A stretch of DNA of 58,125 bases from Paracoccaceae bacterium (GCA_947449875.1 CANFSY010000005.1:1-58125), one strand, 5' to 3'. Shown: positions 16,428-25,676, numbered from the stretch's first letter. Notes: generated by a model from the sequence alone, not told the origin. Made by a program: numbers and translations.

Positions 16428-17885
16428 GTGAGCTTTGGCACAGCCTTTGCCAGCGCCCTTTCCGGGCTGACCGCCGCGTCCAAGGCGTCAGAGCTGGTGT
16501 CATCGAACATCGCCAACGCCACAACCCCCGGCTACGGTCGCCGCGCGCTAATCCTTGCCGCGCAGACCACGGGTGGCAATGGCCAGGGTGTGAAGATTGT
16601 CAGCGTCCAACGGGCCGAGGACCGCCCCCTGCTCAGCGACCGCAGACTGGCACAATCAGCACAGGGCGATGCCCAGACACGGCTGGATTTCCTGACACGG
16701 CTGCAAACGCTCATGGGCACCCCCGATCAAGCCTCATCGCTGAGCGGGCGCGCCGCAGCGTTCCACGCCGCCCTGACAGAGGCCACGTCTCACCCCGAAT
16801 CAGACGCCCGACTTGGCAATGTCGCCTCAACCGCCAAGGCCTTGGCCAGCAGCCTTGCAGCGGTGGGTGCCGATATTCAAACAGCACGCACGCGCGCCGA
16901 CGCAGAGATTGCAAGCCAAGTGCAGCAATTGAATGACGCTTTGGGCCGTGCCAGCAAACTGAACACCCAGATCCAAACCGGTCTGGGGTCCGGACAAGAT
17001 ACATCCTCGCTTCAAGATCAGCGCCAACAGATCATCGACCAAATCGCCCAAATCGTGCCGTTAAGAGAGGTCGCGCAAAATGACGGCACCATCGCCCTTT
17101 ACACCACCGGCGGGGCGGTTCTTTTAGACAAACTGCCGTCGGTCTTCGGCTTTACCCCCACGGCCGCGATTTCTGCGCCGATGTCGCAGCAACTGGGTGG
17201 CCTTTCCGGATTAACCCTGAACGGTCGGGCAACCCCAACGTCTGGCACAGGGTCGTATCTGTTGGGCGGCACCTTGGGGGCCAACTTTGCTTTGCGCGAC
17301 GACATTGCCGTCAGTGCAGAGGCACAAATTGACGCTGTGGCGCGCGATTTGGTGGAACGCTTTCAAGACAGCGGCCTTGATGCCACCCGCGCCGCTGGCG
17401 ATGCCGGTCTGTTTACCGACGCGGGCACCACATTTTCCCCAGCCAACGAGGTTGGATTGGCCCAGCGTCTGGCCCTGAACCGCAAGGTTGATCCCGACCA
17501 AGGCGGTGCCTTGTGGCGACTGCGCGATGGCTTGGGCGCAACCACACCGGGCCCACCCGGTGCCAGCGCCCTGCTGTCGCGACTGAACGCGGCTTTGACA
17601 GCAAACCGCCAAACCGTCTCGGGCACATTCTCGCCGGGCGCACGCAGTTTTTCTGTTCTGACGGGCGATCTTTTATCAACCACGTCGGCAAGTGCTTTGA
17701 CCGCACAGGGTGAGGTGACTTTTTCCACGACACGGCTTGAAACCTTCACCTCGCTAGAGGCCGAGGGCGGTGTTGATACCGATTTTGAAATGCAATCGCT
17801 GCTGCAAGTCGAACAAAGCTACACAGCCAACGCCAAGGTTTTAAAGGCGGTGGGGGATATGATGCAAACTTTATTGGATATGTAA
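16428..17885 (+). CDS. flgK: flagellar hook-associated protein 1 FlgK
   Basis: A 485-aa hook-filament junction protein. The N-terminus shows the rod/hook/HAP signature (ALSGLTAASKASELVSSNIA, NATTPGYGRRAL), and the end (MQSLLQVEQSYTANAKVLKAV, from about residue 452) is the C-terminal D0 helix. The GTG start at 16428 follows GGGGG by a few bases and lies nine bases after the flgE stop. The long Ala/Gly-rich middle is typical of alphaproteobacterial FlgK. flgL follows after one base. Confidence 0.93.
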   Translation: MSFGTAFASALSGLTAASKASELVSSNIANATTPGYGRRALILAAQTTGGNGQGVKIVSVQRAEDRPLLSDRRLAQSAQGDAQTRLDFLTRLQTLMGTPDQASSLSGRAAAFHAALTEATSHPESDARLGNVASTAKALASSLAAVGADIQTARTRADAEIASQVQQLNDALGRASKLNTQIQTGLGSGQDTSSLQDQRQQIIDQIAQIVPLREVAQNDGTIALYTTGGAVLLDKLPSVFGFTPTAAISAPMSQQLGGLSGLTLNGRATPTSGTGSYLLGGTLGANFALRDDIAVSAEAQIDAVARDLVERFQDSGLDATRAAGDAGLFTDAGTTFSPANEVGLAQRLALNRKVDPDQGGALWRLRDGLGATTPGPPGASALLSRLNAALTANRQTVSGTFSPGARSFSVLTGDLLSTTSASALTAQGEVTFSTTRLETFTSLEAEGGVDTDFEMQSLLQVEQSYTANAKVLKAVGDMMQTLLDM

Positions 17886-17886
17886 G

Positions 17887-18894
17887 ATGCACACCCTGAG
17901 CCTTGGCGACCTGTCTCAATCCTTAATCTTGAACCGGCATAATGTTCGTCTGAAAACAGACCTGCAGTCGCTTACGACCGAATCGACAACAGGCATGGCC
18001 GCCGACCAATCCGCTCGGCTGCACGGCAACTTTGCGCAAATCGGCGGAATTGAAACCAGCCTGACGCTGCTCGACGCCTATCGAAACGTCAGCGCCGAAA
18101 CCCAGATTGCGGCCAATATGATGCAAAAGTCGCTGAAAACCCTTCAAGATCAAGCAGCGGCCCTAGGCACCGACCTGTTAACAGCCCCGACAGGCCGCTC
18201 GCGCGGGCAGGTTGACATTCTGGGCGTGCAAGCAGCGCAAGGTTTGGATACGGCAATGATGGCGCTTAACACAACTTTGGGCGACAGAGTCCTGTTTTCG
18301 GGGCAAGAAACCTTTACCATCGCGTTGGGCAGTTCCGATCAGTTGCTGTCCGCGCTGTCGGAAGTGATTTCTGCGGCGAATGCCGTTTCGGCCGCAGATA
18401 TCGAAAGCGCGGTGACAGCTTGGTTCGATGACCCCGCAGGCTTCGCCTCTACGATCTATCAGGGCGGCGATCCGTTAGACCCGGTGTCTGTCAGTGCCGA
18501 TCAAACGGTGCAGCTGGATGTCACGGCCACCGATCCGGCCATAATTGACACGCTCAAAGGTCTGTCGCTCGGCGCACTTTTGTCGCGCAGCGTTCTTGCG
18601 GGCAGCGATGTTGGCCGCGCTGATCTGGCCAAACGGGCGGGGCAGCTTCTGGTGAGCGCGCAGGTGCCCCTGACAACTCTTGGGGCCAAGATCGGCACGG
18701 TTCAAACCGTGTTGAGCGATGCGACCACCCGCAACGATGCAGAAGACGCCGCTTTGCAAAAGGCACGGCTGTCGTTGCTGTCAGTGGATCCCTACGAAAC
18801 GGCGACAAGACTGCAAGAAACGCAAACCCAGTTGCAAACGCTTTACGCAATCACAGCCCGCGCCGCGCGGCTAAGTTTGGTGGATTTCTTATGA
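17887..18894 (+). CDS. flgL: flagellar hook-filament junction protein FlgL
   Basis: A 335-aa flagellin-related junction protein (HAP3). The N-terminal helix (LGDLSQSLILNRHNVRLKTD) and the C-terminal helix (YETATRLQETQTQLQTLYAI) match the flagellin-like D0/D1 ends. The middle is short. It starts one base after the flgK stop and overlaps flgI by four bases, so translation is probably coupled. Confidence 0.88.
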   Translation: MHTLSLGDLSQSLILNRHNVRLKTDLQSLTTESTTGMAADQSARLHGNFAQIGGIETSLTLLDAYRNVSAETQIAANMMQKSLKTLQDQAAALGTDLLTAPTGRSRGQVDILGVQAAQGLDTAMMALNTTLGDRVLFSGQETFTIALGSSDQLLSALSEVISAANAVSAADIESAVTAWFDDPAGFASTIYQGGDPLDPVSVSADQTVQLDVTATDPAIIDTLKGLSLGALLSRSVLAGSDVGRADLAKRAGQLLVSAQVPLTTLGAKIGTVQTVLSDATTRNDAEDAALQKARLSLLSVDPYETATRLQETQTQLQTLYAITARAARLSLVDFL

Positions 18895-19994
18895 TCGTGC
18901 GGGCATTTTTGATCGGCCTGATTGGCTTTCTTCCTGCGACACTTCACGCCGAATCTATCAGAATCAAAGACTTGGTGGAATTTGACGGGGTGCGCGGCAA
19001 TGATCTTGTAGGCTATGGTTTGGTGGTGGGGCTGGCTGGGACGGGCGATGGGCTGCGCAATTCTCCCTTCACCGAAGAAATCATGTCCAACCTATTGGAA
19101 CGCCTTGGCGTCAACGTAACGGGCGAACAGTTTCAGCCCAAGAACGTGGCGGCGGTTTTTGTAACGGCCGCTTTGCCGCCCTTTGCGCGGGCCGGCGGGC
19201 GCGTCGATGTCACAGTGTCGGCGATTGGCGATGCGAAAAGCCTGCTGGGCGGCACGCTGGTGATGACACCGTTGAACGGTGCCGATGGCCAGATCTATGC
19301 GGTCGCGCAAGGCACGATCATCGCCGGTGGCATTTCTGCCGAAGGCCAAGGGGCCAAGGTGACCCAAGGAGTGCCCACCGCCGGAACAATTCCCTCAGGT
19401 GCCCGCGTGGAACGTGAGGTTCAGTTTGACTTCAGCCAGATGCATTCGGTTCGCCTTGCGCTCAGAGCGCCCGATTTCACCACGGCGGCCCGCATCGAAG
19501 GTGTGATCAATCAGGCTTTCGGTGCGCAAGTGGCGGTGATGCAAGATGCGGGCACGGTGGCGTTGAACATTGATGCGACCAAACTCGGTTCGCCCGCCCG
19601 CGCCATCGCCGCCTTGGAAAACCTCTTGGTCGAACCCGAAGCACGCGCGCGCGTGGTGGTCGACCAGCGCAGTGGCACGATCGTGATGGAAGACGACGTG
19701 CGCATCAGCCATGTCGCCATAGCGCAAGGCAACCTGACCCTGCGGGTGGACGAAATGCCACAGGTTGTGCAACCCAATCCCTTTGCGCAGGGGGAAACCA
19801 TCGTCGTGCCCAATACGAAAGCCTCGATTGAAACGGCACCGGGCACCGGTCTGGCAGAGGTACAAGGTGGGGCAAGCCTGTCTGAAGTTGTCGCTGGGCT
19901 CAACGCCTTGGGCGTAGCGCCGCATGATATGATCGACATCCTGAAAAGCATAAACGCAGCCGGAGCGTTGCACGCAGAGTTCTTGGTCAACTAG
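18891..19994 (+). CDS. flgI: flagellar P-ring protein FlgI
   Basis: A 367-aa periplasmic ring protein around the rod, normal family length. A signal peptide is visible (MIVRAFLIGLIGFLPATLHA, cleavage before ES). Family motifs follow: IKDLVEFDGVRGNDLVGYGL, VGLAGTGDG, and VTAALPPFARAGGRVDV. The ATG overlaps the flgL stop (ATGA). The gene converges on fliP with a 22-base gap. It is exported through Sec and assembled with FlgA, which is at 34065. Confidence 0.97.
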   Translation: MIVRAFLIGLIGFLPATLHAESIRIKDLVEFDGVRGNDLVGYGLVVGLAGTGDGLRNSPFTEEIMSNLLERLGVNVTGEQFQPKNVAAVFVTAALPPFARAGGRVDVTVSAIGDAKSLLGGTLVMTPLNGADGQIYAVAQGTIIAGGISAEGQGAKVTQGVPTAGTIPSGARVEREVQFDFSQMHSVRLALRAPDFTTAARIEGVINQAFGAQVAVMQDAGTVALNIDATKLGSPARAIAALENLLVEPEARARVVVDQRSGTIVMEDDVRISHVAIAQGNLTLRVDEMPQVVQPNPFAQGETIVVPNTKASIETAPGTGLAEVQGGASLSEVVAGLNALGVAPHDMIDILKSINAAGALHAEFLVN

Positions 19995-20016
19995 GCAAAC
20001 GGTTTGATGCTGGCCC

Positions 20017-20742
20017 CTACCCACCAGTATAACTGCGCACAAGGGCACCTGACACCAAAGTCCAGCCATTGGCGACCACGAAAAAGGCCAATTTGAACGG
20101 CAAGGACACAACAGCTGGCGGAACCATCATCATTCCCATCGACATCAAGATAGCGGCTGTCACCAAATCTATGATCAAAAACGGTAGATAGATCAGAAAG
20201 CCGATCTGAAATGCGCGGGTGATCTCTGACAGCATGAACGAGGGAACCAGCACCGAAAACGGGGCATCGGCAAGTGTGCCGGTTTCGTTTGGACGCAAGG
20301 CCTGAAGGGCGGCGAAGGTTTCGGGATTGGTGCGTACGGTCATAAATCCGCGAAAAGGCGCGGCAATCAGCGGTAAAGCCTGTTGCACATCCATTTGCCC
20401 ACTGCTCAAAGGTGCGATGCCGTTTTTCCACGCCTCGGTAAAGACCGGGTCCATGACGAACCATGTCAGAAACAGGGCCAAACTGACAATCACCATATTC
20501 GGCGGCGATTGCTGCAAGCCCAAGGCTTGCCGCAAAAGGGACAGAACCGTCACAATGAAGGGAAAACACGTGACCATCACCGCCAAGCCGGGAACCAAGC
20601 TGAGCAGGGTAACAAGGGCGATCAGTTCCAGCGATCTGGTCGCCAAAGAGCCTGTGTCGCCAAAATCTACGGAAATCGACTGCGCCAAGACGGGGCTTGC
20701 CACCCCGGCCAAGACTGTCGCGAGCCAGAGAGTGCGTTTCAC
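20017..20742 (-). CDS. fliP: flagellar type III export gate protein FliP
   Basis: A 241-aa inner-membrane export-gate subunit. It has an N-terminal signal peptide (TVLAGVASPVLAQ), the first helices with MVTCFPFIVTVLSLLRQALG, and the family C-terminal block PFLIIDLVTAAILMSMGMMM. FliP, FliQ and FliR form the helical gate; fliQ and fliR are at 35996 and 30697. The ATG overlaps the fliN stop. It is the last gene of the fliF-fliH-fliN-fliP minus-strand unit. Confidence 0.97.
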   Translation of the reverse strand: MKRTLWLATVLAGVASPVLAQSISVDFGDTGSLATRSLELIALVTLLSLVPGLAVMVTCFPFIVTVLSLLRQALGLQQSPPNMVIVSLALFLTWFVMDPVFTEAWKNGIAPLSSGQMDVQQALPLIAAPFRGFMTVRTNPETFAALQALRPNETGTLADAPFSVLVPSFMLSEITRAFQIGFLIYLPFLIIDLVTAAILMSMGMMMVPPAVVSLPFKLAFFVVANGWTLVSGALVRSYTGG

Positions 20743-21008
20743 ATTCCCTCGCGCAAACTGACAACCTCGGTGAGGCGAACAGCCAGTTGGCCGGCCTTTT
20801 CGCCCTCTAACTCTTGCAATTCGCCGCGCGCGATCAGGCGATCGCCAACATAGAGTTCGACCAGATCATCAACCCGGCGATCCAAGGCCAGCACAGCATC
20901 GCGGCTTAACCGCAGCAGGTCTTTGACCAAGGGCCGGGCTTTGCCGACAGATATCGTCACCTCGATCGGAACTTGCGCAAAGGGGTTAGCGTCGGCGGCA
21001 TTATCCAT
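20739..21008 (-). CDS. fliN: flagellar motor switch protein FliN
   Basis: An 89-aa SpoA-domain C-ring protein. After MDNAADANPFAQVPIEVTIS comes the characteristic VKDLLRLSRDAVLALDRRVD and VGDRLIARGELQ sequence. I start at the ATG at 21008 (GGAAAGG upstream), not at the frame start at 21044. It overlaps fliH and fliP at either end. It is the only C-ring protein recognisable in the window. Confidence 0.93.
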   Translation of the reverse strand: MDNAADANPFAQVPIEVTISVGKARPLVKDLLRLSRDAVLALDRRVDDLVELYVGDRLIARGELQELEGEKAGQLAVRLTEVVSLREGM

Positions 21009-21594
21009 AAAGAACATCCTTTCCATGAAGATCGAAAAAGCCATGCACGGCGGTGGCGATGTCGGTGGTCGTTTGATCCAGATTGACCTCGCCTTCAGCT
21101 GGGCCGAGTTGTAAGTGAACCTGTCCTTTGCCCAAGGTCGCGTCGGGAAGGATGGTCAAAGGCAAGCTGATGCGGGCCTCGAGCAATGTCTGAACGGTCG
21201 ACAGAGTTGAGGGATGAACCCGCAGCATCAGCGCAACCTGGCCCAGACGATCTGCCAAAGGGATCAGCGTTTCCACCACAATGGGTGCCAAGGTTTCGCG
21301 GGCGATCTGTGGCAAGACTTGGCCAACCAGATGGCATAAGAGCGGCTGAAGTGCTGTAAGAACATGGGCTTGCGCTTCATGGTAGGTGAAGCTGAGGGTT
21401 TGCAAATGCTGGGCAAGGTCGGCCTTGCTGCGCTCGGCATCAGCAGCCAATGTGGTTTGGGCCTCTTCCCATCCTGCGCGGTAGCCCTTGTCGAAAGTCG
21501 ACACGCGTTCCCGCTCAAAGGCGATCGGGTCCAAAATGATCTGGTCCGGTGCCGCCCTCGCGTCTGTCTCGAAAATCTCAAGCAACACGGACAT
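21001..21594 (-). CDS. fliH: FliH-like flagellar export ATPase regulator
   Basis: This 197-aa protein fits FliH by position (between fliF and fliN) and layout: an N-terminal charged segment with FDKGYRAGWEEAQ, a long Ala/Glu-rich helix (about residues 45-95), and a C-terminal E/V-type ATPase-stalk domain with TLAPIVVETLIPLAD and RVHPSTLSTVQTLLE. FliH holds the FliI ATPase and docks it to the C-ring protein FliN. Sequence conservation in this family is low, so position adds much of the confidence. TGATG overlap links it to fliF. Confidence 0.82.
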   Translation of the reverse strand: MSVLLEIFETDARAAPDQIILDPIAFERERVSTFDKGYRAGWEEAQTTLAADAERSKADLAQHLQTLSFTYHEAQAHVLTALQPLLCHLVGQVLPQIARETLAPIVVETLIPLADRLGQVALMLRVHPSTLSTVQTLLEARISLPLTILPDATLGKGQVHLQLGPAEGEVNLDQTTTDIATAVHGFFDLHGKDVLYG

Positions 21595-23192
21595 CAGGCG
21601 GCCTCCTCGTCATATTCCATCCAGGACCGCAAGATTTCCATCGATTCGGCCTGACGCTCCTCGATCAAGAATCGCAGACGGGCGACAGGGTCATGGATCT
21701 CTTCCAAGGCGGGCTTTTCAAGGATGTTTTGTGCTGCACCGGCGTCAGGGGTCAGGTCGTCGATTTCGCCGGTCAAGACCTGACCTTCGGTCGACTTGCG
21801 GGGCAAGGCCAAAGGCAGGGGGGGTGCTGCGATTCTGGGCACAGAAGAGCCCGCCGAAACAAGAATCGGGCGCAGCACAAAAAGACCCATAACCAAGGCC
21901 ACCACGGCCAGAACCGCCAATTGCAGCATCGACAGCACATTGATTTGGCTGAAGATCGACACAAACCTCCCTTCGGCCAAGGCGCCTTCGGCCAGAGGTT
22001 GCTGGAAGGCCAAGGATTTCAATGTCAGATTATCGCCCCGTTCCAAATCCAGCCCGACGGCCGAGGCGACAAGCTCTTTCAACGTCGCCAATTCCGCATC
22101 GCTGCGGGGCTTGAACGTCACACTGCCGTCTGCAGCCACGATCTTTTCTTCATCAACCAAGACGGCAACCGACAGTTTTGCCACCGCGCCCGGCAGCTTA
22201 ATTACCTGCCGCGTGGTTTCCGAGACATCGAAATTCACACGTTCTGATTTGGTGCTACTTTGACTTTTGTTTGACCCACCCGCGGCCCCCGCCCCGGCCG
22301 GCAGGTTCGAGGCGACCGTCACCGAGCCGTCATTTCCGGCAGAGGTCCCTGAATTGTCTTGAGTTTCTGTCGAAATTGCCACTTTTCCCTTGGGGTCGAG
22401 GGTGCGTTCGTTCACCTCTTCGCGATCGGTGACCACGGCCACGGTAACCTCGACCACCGCGGCATTGGGGCCGACACGGGCCGCCAGAAGGCGTTCGATG
22501 TTGGCCTTGATCTCTGCGGCTTTGGCATCACCGGCCGTCGCGGGGGCCGCCGCGTCGCCCTGCGATGCAATCAGGCCATAACTTGAATCAATCACCGCCA
22601 CGTCATCCGGCTGCAAACCGGAAACCGCCCCCGCAACCAAATGGCGAATCGCTTGGGCCTGTTCGGTGGTTACGGCCGCACCCCGCGCCGTGACGGTGAC
22701 GCTGGCGGAGGGTTTTGCTTTGTTTTGAAAGACTTCTGTTGGCGCTTCGGCAATATGCACCCGCGCTGCCTTCACCGATGGCAGGGCCAGAATGGTGCGC
22801 GCCAATTCGCCCTCTTTCGCCCGCCAATAGGCAGCGTCGAACATTTGCGATGTGGTGCCAAAGCCCGACAAATTATCCAGCAATTCATAGCCCGTACCCG
22901 CCGTTTCAGGCAGCCCTTGGGCCGCAAGCTTCATGCGCAACGCGTCGCGCAGAGTTTCATCGACAAAGATCGAATCCCCGCGAATTTCCGACTTGACCCC
23001 CTGCTGATCCAGCGCCGACACCACCTGCCCTGCGGCCGCCGGATCCAGACCCGAGTAAAGCAAAGCCATATTGGTTTGCCCTGCCATCCGCGCCATCCCC
23101 AGCACGGCCAAGAACATGGCCAAAGTTGCTCCCACAACCATCGCGCGACGGGCCAGGCTAAAGGTGGCCCAAAGGCTTAGCAGGTTTTGCAC
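21594..23192 (-). CDS. fliF: flagellar MS-ring protein FliF
   Basis: A 532-aa MS-ring protein with two membrane helices (near residues 18-38 and about 415-435). The periplasmic ring-building domains include ALLYSGLDPAAAGQVVSALD and LGFGT-type sequence (ELLDNLSGFG). The cytoplasmic tail ends AESMEILRSWMEYDEEAA, the region that in other bacteria binds FliG. The start is GTG at 23192, preceded by GGGAGAAGA. It heads the minus-strand unit fliF-fliH-fliN-fliP, and a CtrA-like site lies in the divergent gap to fliL. Confidence 0.95.
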   Translation of the reverse strand: MQNLLSLWATFSLARRAMVVGATLAMFLAVLGMARMAGQTNMALLYSGLDPAAAGQVVSALDQQGVKSEIRGDSIFVDETLRDALRMKLAAQGLPETAGTGYELLDNLSGFGTTSQMFDAAYWRAKEGELARTILALPSVKAARVHIAEAPTEVFQNKAKPSASVTVTARGAAVTTEQAQAIRHLVAGAVSGLQPDDVAVIDSSYGLIASQGDAAAPATAGDAKAAEIKANIERLLAARVGPNAAVVEVTVAVVTDREEVNERTLDPKGKVAISTETQDNSGTSAGNDGSVTVASNLPAGAGAAGGSNKSQSSTKSERVNFDVSETTRQVIKLPGAVAKLSVAVLVDEEKIVAADGSVTFKPRSDAELATLKELVASAVGLDLERGDNLTLKSLAFQQPLAEGALAEGRFVSIFSQINVLSMLQLAVLAVVALVMGLFVLRPILVSAGSSVPRIAAPPLPLALPRKSTEGQVLTGEIDDLTPDAGAAQNILEKPALEEIHDPVARLRFLIEERQAESMEILRSWMEYDEEAA

Positions 23193-23241
23193 ACTCTTCT
23201 CCCGTTCCAGCGCGTGTTCGGTGCACTTTGCAGCCCCGCCC

Positions 23242-23256
23242 TTAACAATCGGTTAG
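23242..23256 (+). promoter_or_regulatory. CtrA-like binding site in the fliF/fliL divergent gap
   Basis: TTAACAATCGGTTAG matches TTAA-N7-TTAA at seven of eight positions. It lies 50 bases before fliF (minus) and 46 before fliL (plus), so one site could serve both transcripts. Confidence 0.6.
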
Positions 23257-23301
23257 GATCGCCGGTTTATCTTGGCCCGAAGATGAAAATTGGAGGTTGG
23301 G

Positions 23302-23781
23302 GTGACAAATATCGACGCGCTACCGGCGGCGGATCCGAAGAAAAGATCAAAATGGCCAATGATTATTGGGCTTTTCTTGTTTCTGACCCTTGGGGGCGGC
23401 GGGTTTTACGCAGTCTATTCAGGGGTGATTCTTAGTCCACTTAGCGCCCTCTCGCTGCGGGCGGCGAAGTCTGGTCTTGAGGGGTTGGCCTTTGTGCCCA
23501 TCGACACGCTGACGATTTCACTGGGCAAGGCGCAAGACAACAGCCACCTGCAATTCACCGCCCAGCTTGAGGTGAACGCCGATCGCGCAGCGGAGGTGGC
23601 GGCTCTTTCCCCGCGCATTTTGGATGTGATCAATGGCTATCTGCGCGCCGTCGATAGCGCCGATCTGCAAGATCCTGACGCCTTGGTGCGGCTGCGGGCA
23701 CAATTGCTACGCAGGATCCAGATTGTCACAGGGCAAGGCCGTGTGCGTGACCTGCTTGTCACCGAATTTGTTCTGGATTGA
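23302..23781 (+). CDS. fliL: flagellar basal-body-associated protein FliL (first copy)
   Basis: A 159-aa protein with a cytoplasmic N-terminus, one membrane helix (SKWPMIIGLFLFLTLGGGGF) and a periplasmic FliL domain (QFTAQLEVNADRAAEVAALS, ending VRDLLVTEFVLD). FliL rings the stator and supports motor torque. GTG at 23302 follows GGAGG with good spacing; the upstream TTG at 23290 lacks it. It opens the operon that continues through motA to flhB. A second FliL-like gene is at 32873. Confidence 0.88.
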   Translation: MTNIDALPAADPKKRSKWPMIIGLFLFLTLGGGGFYAVYSGVILSPLSALSLRAAKSGLEGLAFVPIDTLTISLGKAQDNSHLQFTAQLEVNADRAAEVAALSPRILDVINGYLRAVDSADLQDPDALVRLRAQLLRRIQIVTGQGRVRDLLVTEFVLD

Positions 23782-23790
23782 GGGGGGAAG

Positions 23791-24183
23791 ATGAACCTAA
23801 TTTCAGATATTCTTCTGTCGTCAGGTGCCTTTGGCGCTGCGATCTATTGCCTTGTTCTGTCAACCCGTTTGAAGAAACTCACCGCCTTGGAAAGCGGCAT
23901 GGGGGGGGCCATCGCCGTCCTTTCTGTGCAAGTTGACGAAATGACCAAGGCCCTTCACAAGGCGGGGGGGGCTGCCAGTGGGTCTGCCGCAAGTCTGGAC
24001 GGTTTAGCCACCCGGGCAGAGGCTGCCGCCGCGCGAATCGAACTGCTTTTGGCCGCCATGTACGACCTGCCGGATCCGGGCAATGTGCCAACCGGGGGCC
24101 CAGCTGCTACCCACGACGCCAGTCAAAAACTGCGGGTTCTCCGCCGCAGGTCTGCCCGCCCCGATCTGGAGGCCGCAGGGTGA
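23791..24183 (+). CDS. hypothetical protein, DUF6468-like, in the motA operon
   Basis: A 130-aa protein with one N-terminal membrane helix (DILLSSGAFGAAIYCLVLST) followed by a helical segment (VQVDEMTKALHKAGGAA, then an Ala-rich coiled stretch) and a basic tail (KLRVLRRRSARPD). This resembles the short DUF6468-type proteins of alphaproteobacterial flagellar clusters; I recall the family only loosely, so the label is tentative. It lies between fliL and the MotE-like gene with tight spacing. Two G8 tracts (23901-23908, 23964-23971) lie in its coding sequence. Confidence 0.75.
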   Translation: MNLISDILLSSGAFGAAIYCLVLSTRLKKLTALESGMGGAIAVLSVQVDEMTKALHKAGGAASGSAASLDGLATRAEAAAARIELLLAAMYDLPDPGNVPTGGPAATHDASQKLRVLRRRSARPDLEAAG

Positions 24184-24185
24184 TC

Positions 24186-24740
24186 ATGGCCAAGAAAAAT
24201 GGAAAACGTGTTCTCATTCTTCTTGCAATTCTCTTGGCATCGGGGGGGGCGTTCCGGCTTGCGTCGGGCGGCGTGATCGACCTGTTATCGACAGCCACGG
24301 CAGAACCCTCGGCCACGCTTGTCAGTTGCCCTTTACCGCCCGCCGCACTGCTGGAATCACTGAACAAGCGTGAAGGGCAGGTTAAGGCCGAAGAGTCAGC
24401 AGCTGCAGAACGTATGGCCGCGTTGAACTTGGCTGATCAGGCGATCAGCCAACGCTTGGCAGAGCTGCAAGCTGCAGAAGCAGAATTGAAAAAAACTCTG
24501 ACCATCGCCGATGGAGCATCAGAAAAGGATCTGACGCAACTGACGGCCGTCTACGAGGCAATGAAACCAGCCGACGCAGCCGCCTTGTTTCAAACGATGT
24601 CATCTGAATTTGCGGCCGGCTTCCTAGCGCGGATGCAGCCCGCATCGGCTGCCGATATTCTGACGGGGCTTAAGCCAGATAAAGCTTACGAGGTGTCTGT
24701 TCTATTGGCCGGGCGCAATGCGCTGGTGCCCAAGAACTAG
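24186..24740 (+). CDS. motE: MotE-like flagellar protein with MgtE-N-type domain
   Basis: A 184-aa protein: N-terminal membrane anchor (RVLILLAILLASGGAFRLA), a long Glu/Ala-rich helix (about residues 60-110) and a C-terminal MgtE_N-like helical domain (LTQLTAVYEAMKPADAAALF, then MQPASAADILTGL). MotE was described in rhizobia as a periplasmic chaperone/partner needed for MotC and motor function; transfer to this organism is inference. ATG at 24186 is chosen; GTG at 24180 overlaps the previous stop. A G8 tract (24242-24249) lies in its membrane segment. motA follows. Confidence 0.82.
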   Translation: MAKKNGKRVLILLAILLASGGAFRLASGGVIDLLSTATAEPSATLVSCPLPPAALLESLNKREGQVKAEESAAAERMAALNLADQAISQRLAELQAAEAELKKTLTIADGASEKDLTQLTAVYEAMKPADAAALFQTMSSEFAAGFLARMQPASAADILTGLKPDKAYEVSVLLAGRNALVPKN

Positions 24741-24803
24741 GGTCAGCCTTTGTTAACCTGCGTGTGCGACAAGGGGTACGGCAAGCGGAGTAGAGGGTAT
24801 CTT

Positions 24804-25676
24804 ATGTTGGCATTGGCAGGAATCGTCGTGGTGTTCGCTATGGTCTTTGGCGGCTACGCTTTGGCCGGCGGCCATCTGGAAATCATTCTCGAGGCGTTGC
24901 CGCACGAATTGATGGTGATCGGGGGGGCGGGGGTCGGGGCTTTCTTGCTGAGCAACGACTGGCCCTCGGCGAAAGCGGCGATTGCTGATTTGAGCAAGGT
25001 TTTCAAAGGGTGCAAATGGAAGCCTGCCGATTACCGCGATCTGTTGGGCCTGTTGTTCGATCTGGTGCGTCTGGCCCGCAATGACCCGATTTTGCTGGAA
25101 GAACATGTGGAAAGCCCCGCGACCTCTGCAATTTTTGCCCGTTATCCCAAGATAAAGGCCGATGAGGGTGTGGTCGAATTGATCTGCGATACCTTGCGCG
25201 CGGCTTCGATGAATTACGACGACCCGCATCAGGTCGAAGATGTGTTGGACAAGCGGATGGACGAAGCCCACGCGCATGCCCTGCATGGCAGCCATGCATG
25301 GCAATCTATGGCCGATGCCATTCCCGCCATCGGTATTGTCGCGGCTGTTTTGGGCATTATCAAAACCATGGGGGCGATCGACCAGCCCCCCGCCATTCTG
25401 GGTGCGATGATTGGCGGTGCTTTGGTCGGCACATTTTTAGGTATATTCTTGGCCTATGGATTCATCGGGCCAATGGCCGCACGAATCAAGGCGGTGGTGG
25501 ACGAAGATCATTGTTTTTACCATCTGATCCGCGAAGTCTTGGTGGCCAATCTGCATCGACACCCGCCTAATATCTGCATCGAAGTGGGGCGACAAAACAC
25601 ACCGCCTCATGTGCGCCCTAGTTTTGCCGATGTGGAAAAGGTGTTGCGTCAGTTGAAATTGGATGCCGCCGCATGA
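24804..25676 (+). CDS. motA: flagellar stator protein MotA
   Basis: A 290-aa four-helix stator subunit. Helices are visible near the N-terminus (MLALAGIVVVFAMVFGGYAL, then LMVIGGAGVGAFLL) and late (ADAIPAIGIVAAVLGIIKTM, GALVGTFLGIFLAYGFIG), with the cytoplasmic torque loop between them. The early loop has HELMVIGG, and the Pro pair expected in MotA is represented in the IPAIG and GPMA regions. GAGGG before the ATG at 24804 decides the start over 24750. Its partner motB is at 14199. The next gene overlaps by four bases. Confidence 0.95.
   Translation: MLALAGIVVVFAMVFGGYALAGGHLEIILEALPHELMVIGGAGVGAFLLSNDWPSAKAAIADLSKVFKGCKWKPADYRDLLGLLFDLVRLARNDPILLEEHVESPATSAIFARYPKIKADEGVVELICDTLRAASMNYDDPHQVEDVLDKRMDEAHAHALHGSHAWQSMADAIPAIGIVAAVLGIIKTMGAIDQPPAILGAMIGGALVGTFLGIFLAYGFIGPMAARIKAVVDEDHCFYHLIREVLVANLHRHPPNICIEVGRQNTPPHVRPSFADVEKVLRQLKLDAAA

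Noticed and set aside
19395-20111. 238-aa minus-strand frame across flgI and fliP
   Set aside because: It is the antisense of flgI, an intact P-ring gene with signal peptide, and crosses into fliP in another frame.
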